NCBI GenBank assembly: GCA_039621445.1
Contig: CP154954.1
Coordinates: 54,014,155-54,078,154 of the forward strand
From: Euglena gracilis
Lineage: Eukaryota > Euglenida > Euglenophyceae > Euglenales
Direction: 5' to 3'
Length of the DNA: 64,000 nt
Under the pieces are notes generated by a model, which saw only the letters and a program-made list of their open reading frames with translations, was not told the origin of the DNA and did not search any database. The translations under genes and the position numbers were made by a program. Of the stretch, positions 59,301 to 64,000 are shown piece by piece; the first letter of the stretch is position 1; each line of letters begins with the position of its first letter.

Positions 59301-59894
59301 TGCAGGACGACCCTTAAAAGCGTAAAGGCGCTCTGATAACGCTGTACACTGGCGTTATGGCCAGGGAAGCGTTAATGTCTTCGATTTGTGTTTGTTTCCA
59401 CGTCAAAATTTTCCAAAGGAAATCATGCAAAGCAGGGGCACCGGGGGAGGTGTCATTTTTTCCCCTTGCAGTTGCTGAACATGCCCGCGTAAGGCGTGAT
59501 TTGGGGGGTGCCATTTTCCCCCCTTGCAGTTGCTGAACATGCCTGTGTAAGGCGTGATTTTGTAGGCAAGGGGTCCCTGCAACTCTAATTTTTATTAATT
59601 GTGGCGACCAGGTGGATGAATCCCAGGAGGGGGTGTGCAACCATCAAAACTTCGGTCTGCGGGAACGTTTTCAATCTTGGAAGAAATTTCTGAAATACTG
59701 ACCGGGGTGGGTTTGCATACAAGCCCCCCATGTTTCCTAATGGACATTGCAGGGCATCCACTGCTGTGGCCTCCCAGTGGGGCCATCTGGCCACAAACTG
59801 TGGCAGCATTTTGTTGCCTGGGGAGGTAAATAAATTTGTTTCCAGGGTTCTAGAACTTTTGAGTGACTGCCTTAGCCCCCGCTTGGGGTGAACA

Positions 59895-60190
59895 AGCTTG
59901 CAGGAGCGTATACTCCTCCTGTGACAACTCACGACAAGTCATTCTCAAGGAACCAATCAATTCCCTGTAATCAATGGTTGTGTTGGTGCCTGAGCTCTGT
60001 GAATTTTTGATTTTCAGAAAAAAAAACAAAATCAAACCCCAAAAGTTCGGCAAAGGAACAAACTCAGAAGGTTGTGGCACTGAATAGTGCCCACAGCCTC
60101 CTGAAGCTGTGCGTACAAGTTGAAACTGCAAACGGCCTGTGGTTGCTCTATCGCCTATGGGCGCAGCACCATGGCCCGTTTGAAGTCAGC
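59895..60190 (-). pseudogene. Retroelement-like coding fragment, copy 1
   Basis: The minus strand reads QPSEFVPLPNFWGLILFF ... SSGTNTTIDYRELIG. A second copy at 63,302-63,620 reads QPSKFVPLLTFWALLVFV ... SSTSTPIDYQELN. Conservation at protein level with insertions in multiples of three suggests a real ancient coding region. I cannot name the family. Confidence 0.5.
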
Positions 60191-60740
60191 TGATAGGATG
60201 AGGTGAAGCAGCGTAGGAAGGAAACACAATCCGCTACCAGGTGTACCTCACATGACTGTGTTCACAGTGCCTGTCGGCCTGCTTACACCCTCCTTGGGAA
60301 CAGAACCACCACAGCAATAAAAAGTAAATTCTTTCACTTGAGTATTAATTTTTATAACCTTATGCAGAGCACGAGGCAAAGTAGGTGAGATTTGAAAACT
60401 TAAGATCAACAAATGTTCTTCTACAGGAGATATGAACTTGAGATTGCCTTTGATCAGGCCAACGACCTCATGAATAAAACACCACCTGAAGAATGAAGGT
60501 TATGTGATCACGTGTGAGTGTGATCACCATTTTACCTACGCTCTGGCATAATCCTACTTCTGGCGACGATACACAGAATTATGTTCATGGTCGAGCTGTT
60601 CCATGGATAACCAAAGAACTGGAATCGTGCCTGGTACACAGGTTCCAAAGATTCCTGTAAGGGGTCAAAAAAACGTGGAATCTCAGCCCACTAAACCCAG
60701 GAGGCAAAAACATGGCACGAAGTACCTTACGGGCTTGGGC
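60191..60740. other. No recognised feature
   Basis: Sequence of ordinary composition between two DIRS-related fragments. I see no exon, element end or RNA gene. Confidence 0.4.
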
Positions 60741-61056
60741 TTTGGAAAAGGGAAAATGAAAAAGGAAAAGTGTCAGCCACTTGGTCCGTTGTGGCTTTAG
60801 GGGGGCCCCCTGTTTTCTCCAACATAACCCACTGAAACGTAAACCACTTTGCTAACGTTTTAATCTTAATTTCCTCCCATAAAATAGGTAATGGTTGTAA
60901 TGGTAATGGTTTGAAGCTAAATTCATTTCCTCTCCGGAATTTACCTGAGCAAATCATGCAAAGCATCGGCCACGAGGGGGGGGGGTCGCATTTCCCCCCC
61001 ATGGATTTGGTGAACATTCCCCTGTTTTGTTGTGTTTCACACACTGTCTCACTCAA
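60740..61056 (-). pseudogene. Fourth DIRS fragment (RNase H/recombinase junction)
   Basis: The minus strand reads PMLCMICSGKFRRGNEF and KTGGPPKATTDQVADTFPF. The latter corresponds to the join of the RNase H and recombinase frames in the first element (MGVPPP and PEATTDQVADALIQ). Only about 300 bp is left. Confidence 0.65.
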
Positions 61057-61514
61057 TTCTTTGAATTTTTGTGCATTTGTGCCGGCAAATGCGTCTCAAA
61101 CGAGTCCATGCGAGGCAATGAAGGAAAAGAACCCTTATCGGGTGCTGCTGGCAATTGACCGATAGGACTTGGATGTGGGAGCATATGGGGGGGGGTGAAG
61201 TGAATGGAGAAGACATGGTGTGTCAAACCCACCGTCAAGAAAAGGTTGTTGTGGCGCAACAAGATAACGTCAGATGTGCCTATAGGCTCTAGTGCGGGAT
61301 CTCGCACGGGACAATAGCTGTCAGCCGATCGGCTTTCAACCAAAAGGTGTTGTGCCTGTTGGGAAATGGGTTGCTCGATAGAGCTAGACACCGATGTGTG
61401 TGGGGGAGCCCATTGGGCGGAGGAACGATGGCCATACACAGACACCTGCAGGCGTGACACAATTTTGAGGTGTAGGATACCTGTGGGATCAGACATCGTT
61501 AGGTGTGGACCCCA
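61057..61514. other. No recognised feature
   Basis: Non-repetitive within the window. A short minus-strand ORF exists (61,053-61,496) without similarity that I can recognise. Confidence 0.4.
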
Positions 61515-61805
61515 TGCAAGTTGGGGGATGGTCCAGTGTGTCCAGATAATTTCACCACATCAGACTTCTGGCCAATTCCAACTTTTCAGCCTTCAGGGGT
61601 TTTCTTCCCAAACTTCCCCACACAGCACCCCAGAAGACAAGACTTGATACTTTGAATCCAGTTCAGAGTCCCACGCAAACTTGTACACTGTTTGCCAGCT
61701 TGCCTGTGAAAAATGTAATTCCCCAAAATCTCTGTGAGGCAATGCCTAATTTCTGCTGGCATCTCTTACCAAAATAAATCTCAAATCTGGCCCGCGCTCA
61801 CACCC
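61515..61805 (+). repeat. 291-bp direct repeat, left copy
   Basis: Virtually identical to 62,895-63,185 (one difference seen, aatgtaat versus aacgtaat), starting tgcaagttgggggatgg and ending cccgcgctcacaccc. It may be the LTR of a 1.67-kb non-autonomous element, since it starts TG and has ..CACA near its end, or a recent segmental duplication. Confidence 0.85.
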
Positions 61806-62894
61806 CCCTTCCCAAAAACAATTGCCAGGCAATTGTCCAAAACGGAAGTAAAAAATGAGCAAGCCGGAGATAAAAATTCAACACACACACACACACGCGC
61901 AGCAGCGACATGGAAAAGTGACGAATGGCGGTTCTCGAATTTAAATTGCCAAATCTTCGAATCCACAGATAATTGTAAACATGTCCAAATCCACAGATAA
62001 ATACCATGTGGGGCCCGCCTACCTCCACCCCAGCCTTTCCACCTTAGAGAGCCATGTCGTGCGACCTACCCGGTACGACATGACCCCCCATGGGGTCCAG
62101 CCGGGGCTTCGGCGACCCTCGCCGAGCCAAACCGGAGCAGAGCCCCCTTGAAGCGGCCCAGCACCGAACGGGGAGGCGGCACACACCACAGCCATCACAG
62201 CAGCAACAAGTTGACGAACTTGAAGATGATCACCAGATGTGCATTTGTAGGGCTGTTGCACAACCCTGATCACTGTTTTTTACGAGGTCAGGCTCCTCGC
62301 GCCGAAATCTCCAGGGGGAACTTGACCAACGACGTTGAAACTTGACATCTTGAACTTGGGAACTTGAAATCTTGGACATCACACCTTGGATCCTCCACAG
62401 ATTGACCTTGGGAACTTGGAATCTTGGAAATGATGACAGAACTCCGTCAGAGATTGACCTTGGGAAATTGAAATCTTGACATGACAACTTTCTTCCACCA
62501 CAGATTCCTTGGGATCTTGAAATTGAAATTGACATCTTGACTTGAACTTGACCCTGAAATGACATCTTGACAGACAATTTGGAGATGGAGATAGATTTTT
62601 GATGATGATGGCGGGCTGTGATTGACATTCGTCTGTCCTTCAGCCCAGGCTCCAACCAAGACCCACAGCAGCACCAACTCCAGGATCACCCGCTGCTAGC
62701 TTGATCTGGAGAGTTGATCATGGTGGCCCAACACAGCATCTCACTGTGTGCCAACTGATGCCTTCCTCTGCCTTGTCCCCCTTCTGCTGCTGAGCTGGCC
62801 TGCCACTTCCATGCCTTCTCACTTCTGAGTGTCCCCGGCTCCACAGGTACGTTTGTACGGGGCTTTTCTGCACTGCAAATCTCATACAAGTTTG
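61806..62894. other. Region between the 291-bp repeats
   Basis: Contains a short (CA)n run at 61,880-61,897 and a degenerate tandem array at 62,335-62,590 built on agattgaccttgggaacttg and atcttgaaat. No coding sequence that I trust. Confidence 0.5.
62335..62590. repeat. Degenerate ~85-bp tandem repeat
   Basis: Recurrent acttgggaacttgaaatctt, cacagattgaccttgg and gacatcttgac motifs at about 85-bp spacing. Confidence 0.65.
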
Positions 62895-63185
62895 TGCAAG
62901 TTGGGGGATGGTCCAGTGTGTCCAGATAATTTCACCACATCAGACTTCTGGCCAATTCCAACTTTTCAGCCTTCAGGGGTTTTCTTCCCAAACTTCCCCA
63001 CACAGCACCCCAGAAGACAAGACTTGATACTTTGAATCCAGTTCAGAGTCCCACGCAAACTTGTACACTGTTTGCCAGCTTGCCTGTGAAAAACGTAATT
63101 CCCCAAAATCTCTGTGAGGCAATGCCTAATTTCTGCTGGCATCTCTTACCAAAATAAATCTCAAATCTGGCCCGCGCTCACACCC
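62895..63185 (+). repeat. 291-bp direct repeat, right copy
   Basis: Partner of 61,515-61,805, offset exactly 1,380 bp. Confidence 0.85.
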
Positions 63186-63301
63186 ATTGGGGTTGAAAAT
63201 GCTCGACAGAGCTGACATTTGGGTGGGGGGGCTTCTCGATAGAGATTGAAACCATAAGGTGCACCTTGGGTGGGGGAACGCTCGATCGAGCTAAAGGTGT
63301 C

Positions 63302-63620
63302 GTCCTACAGGGATGAAAAAGCTTGTAGATTCGTATACTCCTGTTGTGACAATCAAAAAAAGTGATTCTCAAAGAAAAAATTCAATTCTTGATAATCAAT
63401 TGGTGTGCTGGTGCTTGAGATCTGAATATTTTTATTTGCGGAAACAAAAACAAGCAAAGCCCAAAAGGTAAGCAAAGGAACAAACTTGGAGGGTTGTGGC
63501 AGCGTATACTTGCCCAGAGCCTCCTGAAGCATGTACCTGTGCATAGAGGTTGGCTCCAAACAGTTTGTGGTTGCTTTGTAGCGCACAGTATCAACACTAC
63601 CGACCGTTTGAAGTCAGCTG
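63302..63620 (-). pseudogene. Retroelement-like coding fragment, copy 2
   Basis: Homologue of 59,895-60,190, also including the downstream gtttgaagtcagctg. The reading frame is broken at the start. See copy 1 for the shared protein features. Confidence 0.5.
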
Positions 63621-64000
63621 TTGGGGTGGGGGTTGTCGGCCGCCGGCTTTCGCTGGCAGCCAAAAATTGCCAGAAAGCGCAAATTTCAAAGTCGCGGGTA
63701 ACAGCCAATCAGTTAAAAAAACCCGCGACTTAAATTGGAAGCGGGTCAAATTTCGAAGCGCCTTCGAATTTGTTTTTTTTCACAGAACTTGAGGGGTTTT
63801 CCCCAATATTTGGCAAGAAGGAATACTATTGTATTTAATTTGTCAATTGGACTTTGATTTGAAGTGGCAAGTTGAGTTTCATTGTTGGTCATTGATCTAT
63901 TGAAGTCATTGTCTTGAAGGAGCCTTTAACACCACCGCCCACCCTTCTATATCTTCACCTTCGCCTCCGCTTTCACCCCCGACGACCACTCCTTACCCCA
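63621..64000. other. No recognised feature at the window end
   Basis: Ordinary-composition sequence. The last 80 bp becomes CT-rich. No exon or element end recognised. Confidence 0.4.

Larger units (their letters stand above)
58202..59900 (-). mobile_element. Third DIRS element copy, minus strand, degenerate
   Basis: Read on the minus strand: methyltransferase-like segment (59,900-59,600: VARWPHWEATAVDALQCP, YANPPRSV), linker (APALHDFLWKIL) with a small tandem duplication at 59,455-59,560, recombinase (59,300-58,490), Pro-rich tail, and internal complementary region at 58,290-58,202. The last continues beyond the inserted LTR element at 55,631-55,614. Frame changes and stops make it non-functional. 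The recombinase keeps HSTRGAG and FTANYQRL. Confidence 0.8.

Overview
The window is nuclear DNA of a eukaryote, most likely a repeat-rich unicellular alga or other protist. The reasons are short exons in GC-rich coding style bounded by GT-AG signals, very large introns full of repeats, a LINE, DIRS-type and LTR-type retroelements, and a family of hAT-like MITEs. I cannot name the species. There is no rRNA or tRNA gene, CRISPR array or bacterial operon. Gene models were built by hand from splice signals and reading phase, without transcripts.

Host genes, all on the plus strand: (1) The 3' part of a coiled-coil gene, about 12 exons from 1,522 to the stop at 29,005. Nearly all adjacent exons agree in phase. 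One intron holds a 4 x 2-kb tandem array. The last intron (about 9.9 kb) holds over 1 kb of microsatellite and an 8.2-kb LINE. (2) A small, apparently complete gene of four exons (29,732-31,931), all phase 0, encoding one PDZ domain behind a basic, Ala/Ser/Pro-rich N-terminus. (3) The 3' part of a probable armadillo-repeat gene, exons from 35,681 to a stop at 41,517, with its 5' end not resolved.

Mobile elements: The LINE (20,085-28,293) has a coiled-coil ORF1 and an intact 1,859-codon ORF2 with endonuclease, RT, RNase H, a Cys/His knuckle and a long unknown C-terminal region. It lies inside a CACACC-type microsatellite, which suggests target choice. A DIRS retrotransposon (42,761-47,271) shows the diagnostic architecture: inverted terminal repeats plus an internal complementary region whose two halves pair with the two outer ends, so both termini can be placed to the base. 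Its ORFs (gag-like/RT, RNase H, NPPW methyltransferase-like, tyrosine recombinase) are broken by several frameshifts, mostly in homopolymers. A second DIRS 3' end abuts it tail to tail, and a third, minus-strand, copy occupies 58.2-60.2 kb.

That third copy is interrupted in its internal complementary region by an LTR-type element (55,632-58,201) with 248-bp TG...CA repeats. The left repeat of this element is itself split by a 1,124-bp insertion. A frameshifted LTR-retrotransposon gag with candidate LTR, primer-binding site and zinc knuckle fills 50.6-54.9 kb. hAT-like MITEs with CAGGGCGGTCC termini are scattered through the introns; one keeps a perfect 8-bp target duplication. The rest is tandem and simple repeats, including a four-unit array at 1.8-9.8 kb with foldback palindromes and interstitial TTAGGG-like motifs. 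From 47 to 64 kb I see no convincing host gene.
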